From Harmonia axyridis (Eukaryota > Arthropoda > Insecta > Coleoptera > Coccinellidae): a stretch of DNA of 64,000 nucleotides. Position numbers and translations under genes: made by a program. Location of the stretch: NCBI RefSeq assembly GCF_914767665.1, contig NC_059504.1, positions 35,681,720-35,745,719 of the forward strand, given 5' to 3'. Position 1 is the first letter of the stretch. Each line of letters opens with the position of its first letter. The notes beneath the pieces were generated by a model, which saw only the letters and a program-made list of their open reading frames with translations, was not told the origin of the DNA and made no database searches. Shown here piece by piece: positions 23,800 to 38,700 of this stretch.

Positions 23800-26700
23800 T
23801 CATTTCTTTCCCTTTCCTTTTCCTTTAGACTTCGATCCTGGATTAGAAGTTTTTGTCTTTGCAGTTTCTTTCTTATTCTGGGTCTTAGATTTTGACTTAG
23901 TTTTAATCAGGTTGTCATTTTCTATTTTATCTTCTGTTTCAGATGTTTCATCATCTTCATTGTCCCCCAATTCATTGTCGTCATATAGAACAGAATTTTT
24001 CTTCTTCGAGAATCCTGAATTTGCAGAATATGAAAATATTGGCACCTCCTTGTTGTATAATCTAGTAAATGCCGCCTTAACCTGAAAGAAAATGTTAAAA
24101 AATATTCAAAGGCCCATTTCATTCATTATTATTTATGTGAAGAACAAGTTCGAGTTCTCTATATATAATTCCCATTCTCCAAATCCAATAAAAAACACTG
24201 CAAATATTACATTATGGCTTGTTAATTCCTCCTTTCCTTAGAATATCCAAACCATTGAAACAAAAGGATATATAAAATTAAATATAAATATTCTCCGTCG
24301 GAACTCGAACCTGCGCCAGTTCGAAGTCGCGGTAGGGCAAACCAACTCGTTAAGCACTCTACCACGGACGCTTATGGTGCTAATACCGTTATATTTAAAA
24401 GGGAATATTAAAATGTTCATAACTCCGAAACGATAAAAACTAGGACTTTGCTGTAAAAATATAATATTGAGTAACATCCTGACAATACACGTTTCCAATT
24501 TCATTATTATGTTGTGCCACATTTCTGAGAAATATATTTTTTTATTCCTCGATTTTTTCCTTCAAAATTTAAGGATCGTGTTCTTGAACTTAGAGGATCA
24601 ATGCGTTCCTTGTACAAAATGTCTTAAGTTTTCAAATATGAAGTCTAATTATTTACCTTTGATTCAACTCCGTCCATCATATTCTTTTGTTTGGCAGTTG
24701 TACAAAATTCTACCAAACTGTCCAAATCTTCTCGTAGTAATTGGTAAGTTTTCATAACCTCAACAGCATCTGATACACCCTCCATACCTTTTTTCTTTAA
24801 AGGAGTTACTATGGACATTAGCAATGCTCTTGAGTAGTCCAAATTCATGGCAAGGGATCCTCCAGATGTTCTGAATTTAAAAATTTTAATAATGTAAAAA
24901 AAATAGGATGTTTCATGTACTCACTGAATCCTGGTATGCATAGATAATTCATTATTTAATCTCTTAATTTTATTTCTCTTGGAGTTTTTGCCTAACCAAG
25001 ATGGAAAATCTATGGCTCCAGTAAATTGACCACTCATATAATGACCAGGCAAAACAGATGAATATATGGCTTGTAAATCAAGAAGAGACCAATTGTTTGA
25101 TTCTCTTATTTTCTTATCAATACTTGCTCCCATACTAATAGCTTCTGCTGCGGCTGACACATGCTTCAAAGTAAGCTTCCTAAAGTTGAAAGATCCAAAT
25201 GTAAAATTAATGATTCTATTAAATTGATTTAATATAATTGGTTAGGTCAGATATTTAATCGTATATATAAAACTGAAGGATATCTTTGTCTGTTTAAGGT
25301 TTTAAGTTGAAGAAAAAGGTAGAAGTTAAACATTTTTTTTTGTATTCATAATGATCTAGAATCACATATTCACTGGTTTTTGGGGATACTCTCCAAATGG
25401 GATAAAGTTTTCAAACTATAGAAGAAAGCAGTTAGATTCATTTGTGTAGTATAGTCAAACATAATGTAGACCATTATTTAAAAAACTAAAAGTTTTATCT
25501 ATCGCCTCCGTATATGTATTTTAAATATTGAAATAAGTTAAAGCTAACATTCACACTTTTTCATTATTAAATGACAACCATACGTACTATACTAGGAATG
25601 TGCATGAATTAGCAACACCAACACACAAATTTATTTATTTATTTATTAACGGTACTACCATTATACAAAGAGAAAAAAAATTAATTGGATACAAAACATA
25701 CAAATGAAATATTTCAATAATTAAAATTGTAACAAACTTAAAAATATCATCAAAACGAGACAAAAAGAGCTTACAAACACATCAAAGTAGATACATCCCC
25801 CCTCAACCTTGACAACGCGCCACTGAATATATCAACCCCGAGAACACTCACTGTATTAGTGTTCCTCATCATCCTCGGCATTGGAGAAAACTTAATTAGT
25901 TCTTGATAAACCGGGCCTAAACAGATCAACTCGCCTAATCGGTCTTGGAGGAATATTCAGGTTGAAGCGAGACAGCACCTCCGGAGAGTAGACAAGTCCC
26001 CTATAAATTTTTGCCACAAAAAGCACGTCAGCCGAGAACCTTCTTGATCTCGACTCGCCGAGAACAGCCGAGAAGCAATGCCAAGCCTGAATGAAACATG
26101 CCTGAGAAATTTGTTTTGGACCCTCTCAAGAAAGAGTCCATCAATCAAAGTATATGGGGACCAAACAATAGACGAAAATTCAAGAGTTGGTCTCACAAGT
26201 GCTACATACAGGTATCGAAGCGTCTCAATGCTCCTAAAATCTCTCGTGTTTCTGATAATGAAACCTAGAGTCTTGAGTGCTCTAGAAGAAATTGCCTGAA
26301 AGTGTGGCTTGAAGGATAATTCACAATCATAGGAAACGACAAGATCCCTCACAACACCTATACGCTCTAAGGGACTACTCCTTAATAAAAAAAAGTTGAA
26401 ATTAACGGACTCTGAACTCTCGAAATTGACATCGACTTACACTTACTTATATTCAAAGACAAGCAGTTCTCAGCACACCATCTCTCCAATGCCTCCAAAT
26501 CGGACTGCAAACAAATAATGTCTGGAATGGACTTAACCGAAATGAAAAGCTTCAGGTCATTGGCGAATAAAAGGAACTTATAGTATAGGATCCCGATATA
26601 AAAGGACCTTCACCGAGATGCTCATTTGATAAAACGTATTTTATATTTAATTTAACATGTCAATAAATATATCACATATGGGTTGCCTAACAAATTTTAG

Positions 26701-29700
26701 TCCAGAGTTGGTTTAATTCATAATTAAAAAAAAATTTTTTTTCGAACATTTCACCGGTTTGTTTATTAGATAAATTCTATACCAATCGAAAGTATGAAGC
26801 CCATAGAATGTGCAAACATCAGGTTGCCTATTTTTTTCCGGTCACAACTCTCGGGTTGCCAGGTATAAACAGGTCAATCTATACTAGCATTTTGCAACGG
26901 TCTGACTATTTGATTAAAATCAATAAAATTAAAGATTATTTCATTATGAACACGGTGGTATAGGGTTGCCTGCGAAAAATCAGTCCAGAATCCCGGTTGT
27001 CGAATTTTAAAAAGTTAAATATTGCTGCGAGTGAATGTGTGCGACTGAGAGGCAGCGTGACCAGGTTGAAATATAGTCAATCTACTAAACTTGCCGCAGA
27101 AATCTACGAAAAATCTACCAACACCGTTCAGAAATCTACTAAAAATCTACATATTTTTTGACAAAATTTCACAGATGGCGCTGCATTAGATTTTAACATT
27201 ATTCAGAATACACTTTATTCTAATGTCTCTTATGGTTGAATTTCACTTCATGAATAGGATATACAGTACAGATGTGTTCAGATTCGAAAATAAAACAAGA
27301 TTTTATTTCAAAATTTGAACGACAAAAAAAAAAGGAAAAAAAACCGAACAAAAACAAATAGGATCAAAATAGCAAATATAAACAAACAAATTTATATATT
27401 TAAATAAACAAAAGGATATAAATAGAAATAAAAGGTAAAATCTTTCTGATAAAAATAACATTAAATAAAGAAATGAAATACTACAGTTGAACATAAAAAA
27501 AATAATTGAAAAATCACTATCAATCTGCAGTCAAATCATCGTCTTTAACATCCATACATAAATTTTCACTATCCATCGAATCGAGCATATTTTTTGTAGG
27601 TTGAAAACGACAGCAATCACCTATCTCTTGAAGTCCTTCTTTAGCATGTTATAATAATGCTATATTTTTATTTAGAAATCTGTTTCTATTTTTTGTTTTA
27701 ATGCGGTTAATAGCCGAAAATTTTCTCTTGCATTTGGCATTCGAAATCTGAAATATGCAGCCAGCCAAATTTGTCGATGAAATTCCAGTTAGACATATTT
27801 TTTTCCACTGAATAGAATACCAAATGTGAGATAATGGTATATTTTCAACGGAAGTTTACACACCATCTGTTTTCAATGAGGCACCCTTCGGATATTCCAT
27901 CATTCTTCGTATTTATTCACAGCCGACAGAAGTTTTATGATTTTATTATGTTTAAATAGGTACGTACTTCTAGAAACACGTAGAACGTAGAACCTCAATG
28001 AGAATGAACAATGAATTGATTCATAGAAACAGTCTAGACATCCGAATTTCCATATTCCCAATCGTCTCGGTTATATTTTTTAAAACTACCAAAATCTACT
28101 AAAATCTACCAAAGGATTTCTTCCTACTGAAAACCCCATGAAAATGCGAAAAATCTACTAAAAAAGTATATTTCTACTAAATCTGGTCACACTGTATACG
28201 AGTCTATCGCTATCCTTCTCATTTCCAAGAACAAATAGCATGCGCACTCTCTTTCTTTCACTGGACGGACTTCAAACAGCTGCTATGCTGTGTCCTCTTC
28301 TATCGCATGAGATGGTTGATTGAGACCTCTAGTCGCACACATTCACTCGCAGCAATATTTAACTTTTTAAAATTCGACAACCGGGATTCTGGACTGATTT
28401 TTCGCAGGCAACCCTATACCACCGTGTTCATAATTGAATAATCTTTAATTTTATTGATTTTAATCAAATAGTCAGACCGTTGCAAAATGCTAGTATAGAT
28501 TGACCTGTTTATACCTGGCAACCCGAGAGTTGTGACCGGAAAAAAATAGGCAACCTAACGTTTGCACATTCTCTGGGCTTCATACTTTCGATTGGTATAG
28601 AATTTATCTAATAAGCAAACCGGTGAAATGTTCGAAAAATTTTTTTTTAATTATTAATTAAAGCTACTCTGGACTAAAATTTGTTAGGCAACCCATATGT
28701 GATATATTTATTGACATGTTAAATTAAATATAAAATACGTTTTATAAAATAAGCATCTCGGTGAAGGTCGTTTCATATCGGGATCTTAGACTATTAACGA
28801 ATCGGATCAAGGAAACAATATCATTAATAAATATGAGGAATAACATCGGTCCCAGATGACTACCCTGGGGCACTCCTGATGTGACAATTACAGGAAAGGA
28901 GAGTGTTCCATTTGTTTCACGAACTGAACCCTATTAGTGAGATAAGAGACCAACCACCTATGAAGCCGACCGTGAAAACCAAAGTCTCTGAGCTTTCTTG
29001 CCAGAATGGGATGAAAACAGTATCGAACGCCTTAGAAAAATCTGTATATACAACTTCTACCTGTTGACGACAATCCAAAGCATCAAAAACATATTGAACA
29101 AAATTCAGTAAATTTGTGTCAACACTTCTACTCTCATAAAATCCGTGTTGTTGTGAAATTATTCTACCATAAACTTGAGATTTAATCTGGCTGAAAACAA
29201 TAGATTCGAACAATTTCGAGATAACACTCAAAATAGTTATTGGCCGATAATTAGTGATATTTTCCCTGGGAACAGATTTGTGAATAGGTTTCACAAAAAC
29301 AGACTTCCATGACTTAGGAAACACCCCATCATTCAGTGATTTGTTGAAAATTATTTGTAGTGATAATGCGATGAAGTCTTTACACTTTTTAAGAAAGATA
29401 ACAGGAATATTGTCTGGGCCAGGTCCCTTGTTTTTATCGAGGGCATCGATACCGTCCAACACCTGTTCGACATGAATCATTGGAACATTTAACATATCAT
29501 CGGTTAAGCAGATAAAGGTTCAGTGGCGTTACAGGAGATATTATGGTTAGTTCTATAAACAGAAAGGAAAAACTCAGCGAAAGCACTAGCTATATCTTTT
29601 TCAGTTTGGATCTCTGAATCTTTGAAATACATTGCTGAGGGAAAGCTTTTATCCGATTTTTTTGAATTAATGAAGTTACAAAATTTCTTCACATTTCCAA

Positions 29701-32700
29701 GCATAGACTCTTCACATTCCTCTACATATGAGCGGTAACATTCTTCAGCCAGGGATTTACAATAAGATCTAAGATTACAGAAGAGCTGGTAATCGTCCCA
29801 AGTGTTTGAAGATTTATACTTTTTATGAGCCAACTTTTTTCAAATATTGCATTTTCAGTTGGAAATGTGGAGTTCCTAATCTTAATCTTAGGTACAAATC
29901 TATCAACAGCGCTGTATATCGACTCGTGAAATACATCAACTAGAGAGTCAACATCACTACAATCATCGAACCTTTGAACCCAGTCTATGGATGACATATA
30001 ATCAATTATGTTTTCATAATTAGCTGACTTAAAATTATGAGCTATTATCTCTGTACTACTTCTACATGACTGAGGAGCCTTCACGCTAAAAGTGAGTGCT
30101 GGATGGTGATCATCCAGCCTAGACAGAACCTCATTCGCTAAACTTATTTAACTGAAAACTGGAGAAAACAAGATCTAACATTCTATTGTTTCAATTAAAA
30201 ATGCAGTTATTTTGATCAAGATTCAAAAAACAAAAAGAACCAGCCAAAACTTGAACCTGCTGAAATAGAATAGAATCTACGCTAACACCCAAGTGGTTGT
30301 TAGTCCATACGGCATGAGGAAGATTATAATCTCCGGTAATGAATATCCCGTCAGGTTCAAATCTTTCAACTGCTCGTTCAACATTCTCAAAGTGTTTTTC
30401 ATAAAGGTCCACGACAGCTTGAGGTGGTATATATGCTGTAACAAACAGATACTTCAGCTGACCAATCCTCACAACAACCAACAGATCCTCAACCGAGACG
30501 TGAACACGTGGCACTCTATGTACACAAAAAGTCTTTTTCACAGCAATCATACACCCAGCACATCTGTTTATTTCACTAGTTGAAGACGTGCGATCTGTCC
30601 TAAAAAGCTCAAAGTCCACCAGTTTAAGTTCAGCATCATCAATATATAAAAGGAAAGGAACCAAGGAAGTTGCCACAGCTATTTCAAAGTCCTAAAGAAC
30701 TTGCCAATAAATTCAATGGACAAAGAAGAGTACTGGTCCTGATGGTGTTCCTGCCACTGTTGTAAAACACTGCATTGATGAGATATGTGAGCCTATCACT
30801 TACAAAATTAATAACTCCTTGAAGTATGGTGTTTTCCCGGATGTTTTGAAGGAAGCAGTGGTAAAACCTTTGCATAAAAAGGGTGATGTCAATGAAATTG
30901 CGAATTACAGGCCTATTAGTATACTGAGTACTTTCTCCAACATTTTTGAGATGGTGGTATGCAAACAGTTGACTGGTTTCTTTTACAGGTACAGTTTATT
31001 CGCTACCTCTCAATATGGTTATATGAAGGGTCGTTCTACACAGACTGTAATCTATGATTTCATCAAAGTTATTATTGATGCACTTGAATCATCTGAGATG
31101 ACTGTTGGCCTTTTTGTTCGACAGCCTTGACCACGATTTGTTACTGAAAAAACTCTACAAATATGGGGTTAAAGGTACAGCTCTGAAATGGTTTAAATCT
31201 TTCCTACTGAATCGTACACAAAAAGTTGTGATTTCCGACCAGACTCGAGAAATTAAATCAGATCCAGCTAAAATTCATTCTGGTGTACCCCAGGGCAGTA
31301 TTCTGGGTCCTCTGCTCTTCATTATCTTCATGATTGATCTTGAATACATTATCATGAAATTTAACATATTTATGATGAATTATGCTGATGACACTAATCT
31401 TCTAATAAGAGCTTTAAAGTATCCCGAGATCGTACGGTTGGTCAATGAGGTTATGGTTGAGATTTTGAGGTGGTTTGCTGACAATGGCCTCTCAGTAAGA
31501 GCTGACAAGACAAAGGTAACCCTCTTCAAAACTAGTCATGCTGGTTTTGATACTCCACAAGAACTCAAATTGGAATCAGAGAACATCTCCTACTCCTCTT
31601 CAGTCCAGATTTTAGGAATGATTGTTGATCAGTCATTGAACTGGGATGACCATATTACTGAACTATGTAAGAAACTTACTAATATATGCTATTCTCTTTA
31701 TATTCTCAGTAACTATCTAGAGACTGATTCACTCAAGTCAATCTATCAAGCCGTCTTCGAATCAAGGATAAAGTAGGGTGCAATGTTTTACGGCAGTTTA
31801 TCTGGCCTAGAGTATGTTACTAGATTACAAAAAAGAGCTTTAAGAAGAATTTTAGGCCTAGGAGTGAAAGAGTCATGCAGGAACAATTTCAGACAAAATG
31901 GTATTCTAACAGCAGCTGCCATACATATACAAGAATGCCTGCTTTTTCTTTTCAAGAATAGGAATAAGTTCATTGAACTTTCCACTGGAGCTTATAACAC
32001 AAGAGCAACACTACTAATGTATCCCAAACATAGATTGACTCTGACTGAGAAAAATGCCGAGTATTGCAGCATAAAGTATTTCAACAAGCTTCCAGCCTAC
32101 ATTAGAACTGAATCCAATATACAGCGCTATAAGAAAAAAGTTTTTAAGTTGTTATTAGAAATTGAACCTTATTCAGTTAAGGAATTTATAGAATATCATT
32201 TCTCCAATTCTGTGGTTATTCCATTCATTCTTCCACATCTTGTAGAACAAAATCGTGCGAGAATATATCAGAAACGCACAGTTTTCATGGTTATATTTTA
32301 TTATTCTATGTTGGTACTCCGAACTTTCCGCCACGGCTTTATCTGTCAATTCATCAATTTGCCTTAAAGAAATCAGTTCTGCCAACCAACATTTTTCAAA
32401 TGCAAAAATCACTAAATTATATTTATGGAAATATTTCATTAATTTCAATGAAAATGCAATGAATTAGAGAAAATAATGTATAATACTCGTACAGAAGGCT
32501 CATTCTACCACTCGTTCATTCCAAAACTCGCCATCTCGTGGCTCGTTTTTGAATTTTGAACTCGTGGAAGAATACCAATGCCTTCTGCACTTGTATTATA
32601 AATAACTATTATGGTATCTTTTTGTTTTCTTTCTGATTGACACTATTTCTTTTCGAGGTTTTACAATCATTATAATATGTCATGTATACCTTTATTAGAA

Positions 32701-35700
32701 ATAAAGATGCATTATTATTATTATCAATGGAGTCATCCCACCATGTCTCGGTGAGCAAAATTATATCGTAGTCTGAGACAGTCACATTCTGAACAAAATC
32801 AACAATCTTTGTCTGTAAGCCCCTTACATTCTGGTAGTACACATTTAGAAATTTGGTTGGTTTCCTCCACCTCTGGAGGCCGAATGGTTGTTCCTCGAGA
32901 GTTGAACAAGTTATCTTCTCCCTGAAATCTTCTGCTTGCCAGCTCCTTCCGAAGTTTCAATAAATATTCTCTCTGCTTGAAGTGAGGTCAGACTGCACCC
33001 AAACTGGCAGAAATTTATTCCTGTTTTTGAGGATCTTCAGCGCTGATTCAGAACTGTCAAAAGTCACCTTCAAAGGTACATGTCCATTAGTATTCTTCTT
33101 TCAGACACCAATAGCATCGAGAACCTACACTTTAGGAAACACGCTGGAGATCATATCTTGGATCAGTTTTTCACTGTCAAGTGGTGTGCTACTATCAGAA
33201 ATATTATAGAACATGAGATTCTTAGATCGCTGCTTACGATCTTCCAGTTCAAAAACAAACTCCTCGGATGAGAAATTCAAGTCAGTTGGCTTGGACTGGT
33301 CATTAGATTTGAGAGCAGATAGTTCACTCTTCAGTGAACTCAATTCAGCCTCCTGTGGTATCAGCTTGGTGGACATGCAAGTCATCTCTTTTTGGAGTTC
33401 AACAATTTGTGATAAATATTTATTCTCCATTTCCTTCTCAAAGCCTTCGAATTGTTTCTGGAGGAATAGTGATAGCCGATTAAACAACTGGTCGGTGTCT
33501 CTAGAAGAGTGAGTTGGTTTGCAGCATGTTATTACGACATCTGATCCAACCACGCGAGCCTTACTTGAGGGATGGAATTGAGCTCCTCACTCAACACAGC
33601 TGACCTTTCTCTCACAATATGCGCATTCGCTTTCGGTCTCCTGTGAAGCCGTTATAGAAATTATATCGTCGACGCCTATGGATGGACAGCTGTTAACTCC
33701 AATGAAAGGATAAGAATGGTCGTATGACTGGTTATGAGAAATCACGCAGGTATATGGGTATTAAACTGCGTAATATATTACCTATTGAAATCGAACAGGT
33801 AAAGAATAATAGTTTAATGATCAGTGGAAGAGTATTTGTTGAAGAAAAGCTTTTATACTCCCAAAGAGTATTTTGGGAATTCGTTTTAATTTTTTATTTG
33901 CTTGTTTTTTTGTAATTTTTTTCTGGTGACAGGTCCTATTTCGAATGTATTTTAATGTAAATATGTGGTTTGAAGGACAAATATACATTTTTATTATTAT
34001 TATTATTATTACCTTATATTTGCAAGGATATCCTTCAAGAATAAGAAATGGAATGTTGGTTTGTGTGTGCTGCGGCAGGTTCCGAACTGGTTACAATGGT
34101 TTCTTTATTTACAGTATTTCTTTATTTTAACGATAAGAAAGAAATATGTTTGAGCGCATTACTTCAATCAGAGATAATGTATTTGTCAAGCAGCGATAGT
34201 GAAAGTACAGAAAAAGATAATTGTGCAACCGAACTGCAGTTAATAGCAGATGAAATTGTCAATACCCCCATGATTTTAGAAAATCCCAAATACCCAAAAT
34301 GAGAGATAAAAAGGATGAGGTTATTTGAAATGTTACCAGGAAGTAAGAGTTGATATTTGGTAAAGCACTAGATGCAAAAGGCTTTTTAAAGAAAATAAAC
34401 AATATGAAAGAGGTTGACAAAAAACTGAAAGAGTTATAGACGTGAAGCTTTCACTGCAATCTAATAGTGTCAAGACTGTTGAATCAGCTTGTAGTGTTTA
34501 ATCTGTCAGTTCCACAATATCTGCCATCGCTACAACTGATCACTACAAGGCTGAGTCCAGTAGTGACCACACTCAAAGTTTTTGAGAATGTCCTTCTTAT
34601 TTAGTGTAAAAGGAAACTTTTATGAATAACCAATACTTTTTTGGGGAAGGATATGCTTATACTCTATAAGTGTAAGGTCTTACTCAGAATATTATAAATG
34701 CGAGCTGAAGAATTTCCTTCATTTTCTGCAAGCATAACCTTTTTTATGATTATGGCTCATTAGGCTGTAGGAACCAGCAAAAATTGATGATTAACCAAGA
34801 ATATTTCAACAAGTTAACAGGAAGAATAAGAATTAAATGTACTCACTTATCTACATGGGGTTGAACTTTCAAGTAATTTTCCTGTATAAATAAAGGACCC
34901 AAACTATAATCATAAAAGAACAGCCTGGATTTATCAATCAATGACATATCCTTTTGGTCAGTTTCATTGAATACCATTTTACAAACTTGCCAAGGACCTA
35001 AAACTGTATCTTTTTTGGCATTGGCAGAATCTTTTTGAGCCTGCTCTAAACTTATCCCAGTATTCAAATTTGATAACATAGATAGCTGGTTCAACGTTTG
35101 CCTTATATCACAAGTTGTTCCATTTATAATTTCTGTGGCTATCTGAGGGTTCACTTGAATACCTTCTTTGCAACATATTGACATAACAAAGCCCTAATTA
35201 AAAAAAAAATAAAATTATGAGGAACTTTTATATGGAGAGCTGGCAAGAATACATTTTGGGATACTAATGTTATTATATCAGAATAATAAGCAAAATTAAA
35301 GCCAAGTCACACAGACAACTATAATACTTTCCTCCCTTCCCTGTGAAACTCTTTTAAATTTTTAAATAATTTTTTGAGAATGTCTATGATTTACTAGAAT
35401 CTTTTTGAGCTAGAAGCTAATTGAATTAAAAATACTTGAATTATTATTGTGCCACAGAATTTAATACAAAAGTTATCAACGTCAGGAAGATATAAATATG
35501 GAAATATACCATTTTATCATTTTCTACTAAATACTAACCGTGTCATTCTTCTGAAAGTGTTATTGGTTGGGGAAATCTTAAATTCTTCATTATAATGTCA
35601 CGACATTTTTTTACTTGTCTAATTTGATTTGATTTCAACTTGATTCTCTGTTCACCCATTGTATTCACTAACCCAATATGTATTCTTGCTGATGCATTCA

Positions 35701-38700
35701 GTTTTTACTCACAAGAATTTGCTGAGCTTTTGGTTTATCAAATCTTAAATCAAAGCAATAATTAGACAATGTCCTCATTTTTTGATGGTTTCTATCATTA
35801 CACATACAAATTATTGGTATTTTGGATATTTTAATAAGGCTTATGAGTTCCTGCATTCCTCCACGATCTTCATTTCCTGCCATACCATCAACTTCGTCCA
35901 TCAATATTACTCTCTTATTATCAAGCCCTGAAATATAAGAATGTAATAATAATAAGTTAATTTCAGAGTCATTACTAACCTCCCACCCACTTTGCATTAC
36001 TAACCTGTATTATAGATGTTAAAAGATGATATATTCTGAGAACTTAAAGCATTAGCTACTTCTCTTTGGAGAAGCTTTTGACTCCTGGTATCTGAAGCAT
36101 TGAATTCTACTATATCAAAACCTAGGCTTTCTGCAACTAAAGTGGCAGTGGTTGTTTTCCCTGAAAATAAATAATAGTAAAATACCGTCTACAGATTCTT
36201 TTCATACTAAAGAAGAATTATGGATAGAATTTATTCATAGTATGCTCTCTATGAGTAACACTTGTCAATTAATTTAGTATTTTACTGAGTCATACTCGAC
36301 TAAAATTTTCAGGCAAATCCTTGATCAAAATTTGTTGAGGAGTACAAAATTCAGAGTGCCTTTTGCAGAGAAATTGCAATGTTTTTCCCTGATTTAAAAT
36401 ACTCACCAACTCCTGGTGGGCCACTTAAAAGAGCACATTTGAAATATCCTCCATCATTATTTTTGTCCCAAGGCTTTGGTTGAACAATTTTTTTTTGTTT
36501 TCGCAATTTTTCATTGATATGCCAACATTCTAGCCATTTTTTCAATTTGTTCATGTTACTATTGCTTACTTGTTGCCCAATAATTTGTTTTAATTCTTTG
36601 GGTTTGTATTTTTCTGACAATGACATGATGCAACCATCTATTTGTTCCTTTTTAGTATCTTCATATTTCTGTTCAATCTTTCTATCTTCAATATTAGATA
36701 TATCCTTTTTGGTGTCATCTTCAACTGATGTTTTAATGGGACTTTTTCTATATTCAACTCCTTTCTTGACTATTTTTTCATTAGATTTTTTTTCGAACGG
36801 AACCTCAGATCTCTTTGCTTTTGGTTGAACAACTTCTTCACTTTCATTTGATACAAATGAATCATTTATACCTGCATCTTCAAAACTGGAGGTTTTGAGT
36901 ACTGTATATTTTTTTGGCATTCCTGATTTTTGAAGTATCATATCAAGAAGTTCATCTTCAGATAAAGTTGGGATTTTATAGTTCTCAGCTTTCTGAAGTT
37001 TTGTTGGACCAGGATCTTCTCCAACAACAACATAATTTACTTTTTCTGTAAAAAATTCAAAGTGAAAAAAGTGTCATAAACATAATTGTATATCATATTA
37101 CCAAAGATTTAAATAAATTTGGAATATAAGTTAAGAATTTGGGAGGAATGCAATTATTAAAATTATACCAATTTTATTCATTTCGTAGAACTCACTTGAA
37201 ACACTATGAACTACTTTTCCACCATGTTCCTTGATCAGATTTTCAAATTCTTCAGACTCTAATGAATCCAGGACACCAGTTCGTAAGAAAATTAAATTTG
37301 ATAGACAATCCACTTTACCCTGAAATTTGAAATAAAATTGATACTTGGAAACAATTAAAAATATCAAAATACCTTAGGCAGTTCTTTAGATCCATGATTC
37401 TTTGGACCTCCACGATTGAGATACTGTTGATATTGCATGGCACAGTATTTCTTTTTCTCATAGCGTTCTTGATCATCAAAACCTGAATCTGTATGAGTTA
37501 ATTTGGTTTTTTTACTTTCACTTAGTGTTTCATCTGAAAATATATTGCCATCACTTATATAAATATGCCATATATTGCCATCACTTATAAGCAATAAATC
37601 AAGAGATAAAAATAGATATCAAAATTGTTGAAAAAATTTCAAGATAATTTCAAAAAGCAATTGCAAAAGAAAAATAGACTTCACCAAAACCATCAAAGCT
37701 TAGATTTTAACTACCAACCTTTTTCATTATCCTCATGTTGTCTCTTTCTTGATATTCTATTTTTTATTGGGGAGAAGCTCCCTTTTTCAGAAATATCATT
37801 TTTAGTGGATATTATTTTGGTATCCTCATCAGAATATGATTGTTTTTTTGTTACTTCTTCAAGCTCTGAACTATTTTTTATGGCACCTTCTATAGTTTTG
37901 TCTAAAATGTCTTCATTTTGTAAAAAAATATCATCATCAAGATCAATTAATGTTTTTTCAAACTTTTTATCATCATGAATTCCAAGTTCAGTTTTAACTT
38001 TTTTAGCCTTTTTAACAATAGTAGGTGATTCTATAGCAGTTTTTTCCTTTGATTGATTAACTTTACCACTGAAAATATCAGATACATTAACAGGTTTTAA
38101 TTTTTCTGCTTTTTGAGGCATGATAATTTTTTTAATATATTTTGTTTTAACAGTATCATCTTCAGAGTCAGAGTTTATTTGTAGCTTCCGTTTTTTCATA
38201 TTTAATCTCTCTGGTGTAGGATTAATGATATCTACATCGTCATCACTATCTTCTACTTTTTTTGTTATATTACCTAGCTTTTTCAAATTAACAGATTTAT
38301 GAGAATATTTTTCCAACTCATTTTTGGAGTGTCCATCTCTTTTAATTTTCTTACTTTTTTTTATGGGAGAAACTTTTGAAGAAGGCTCTGAATCTGATGA
38401 AACAATTTCAATTCTATCTTTATTTTTAGTATCAGGAACCTTTTTCAAATTTTTCTTATCTGTTTTGCTATTTTTTTCTCTTTTCTCTTCTTGATTTTCA
38501 ATAACTAAACAAGTATCTGAATCTGAAGAAATAACTTCCATATTTTTCTCATCTTTTACTGTTGACACTGATCTCGAAGATGCATTTCTAATGCTTGAAT
38601 TGGAAAAAGGTTTTGTAGACTTGTTTGTTTTCTTCGATGCATCCTTTTTGGATGTTTTTTCCAGAGTTTTAGGTTTAGATTGTTTTTCTGAGTTTTTAGA

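Larger units (their letters stand above)
25626..30680 (-). mobile_element. Non-LTR retrotransposon split by a foldback insertion
   Basis: On - from 30680 down: endonuclease (GCMIAVKKT, TAYIPPQ, GDYNLPHAVW), linker frames, then RT blocks KGPGPDNIPVIFLKK, NYRPITILSVISKLFE, VYTDFSKAFD, and near 28850 SGVPQGSHLGPMLFLIFIND. The RT is then cut at 28785 by a 2.2-kb element and resumes at 26588 with LLFANDLKLF, an ADD-type catalytic block changed to AND. The thumb (RDLVVSYDCELSFKPHFQ, TLGFIIRN) and 3' UTR follow to a repeated AATA tail at 25626-25645. Several frameshifts; 5' truncated against the + element at 30690. The ORF1-EN piece at 32609-33600 could be from the same family. Confidence 0.8.

Noticed and set aside
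24296..24372. Functional tRNA gene
   Set aside because: No complete acceptor and anticodon stems, an extra base in the T-loop, and a SINE-like tail.
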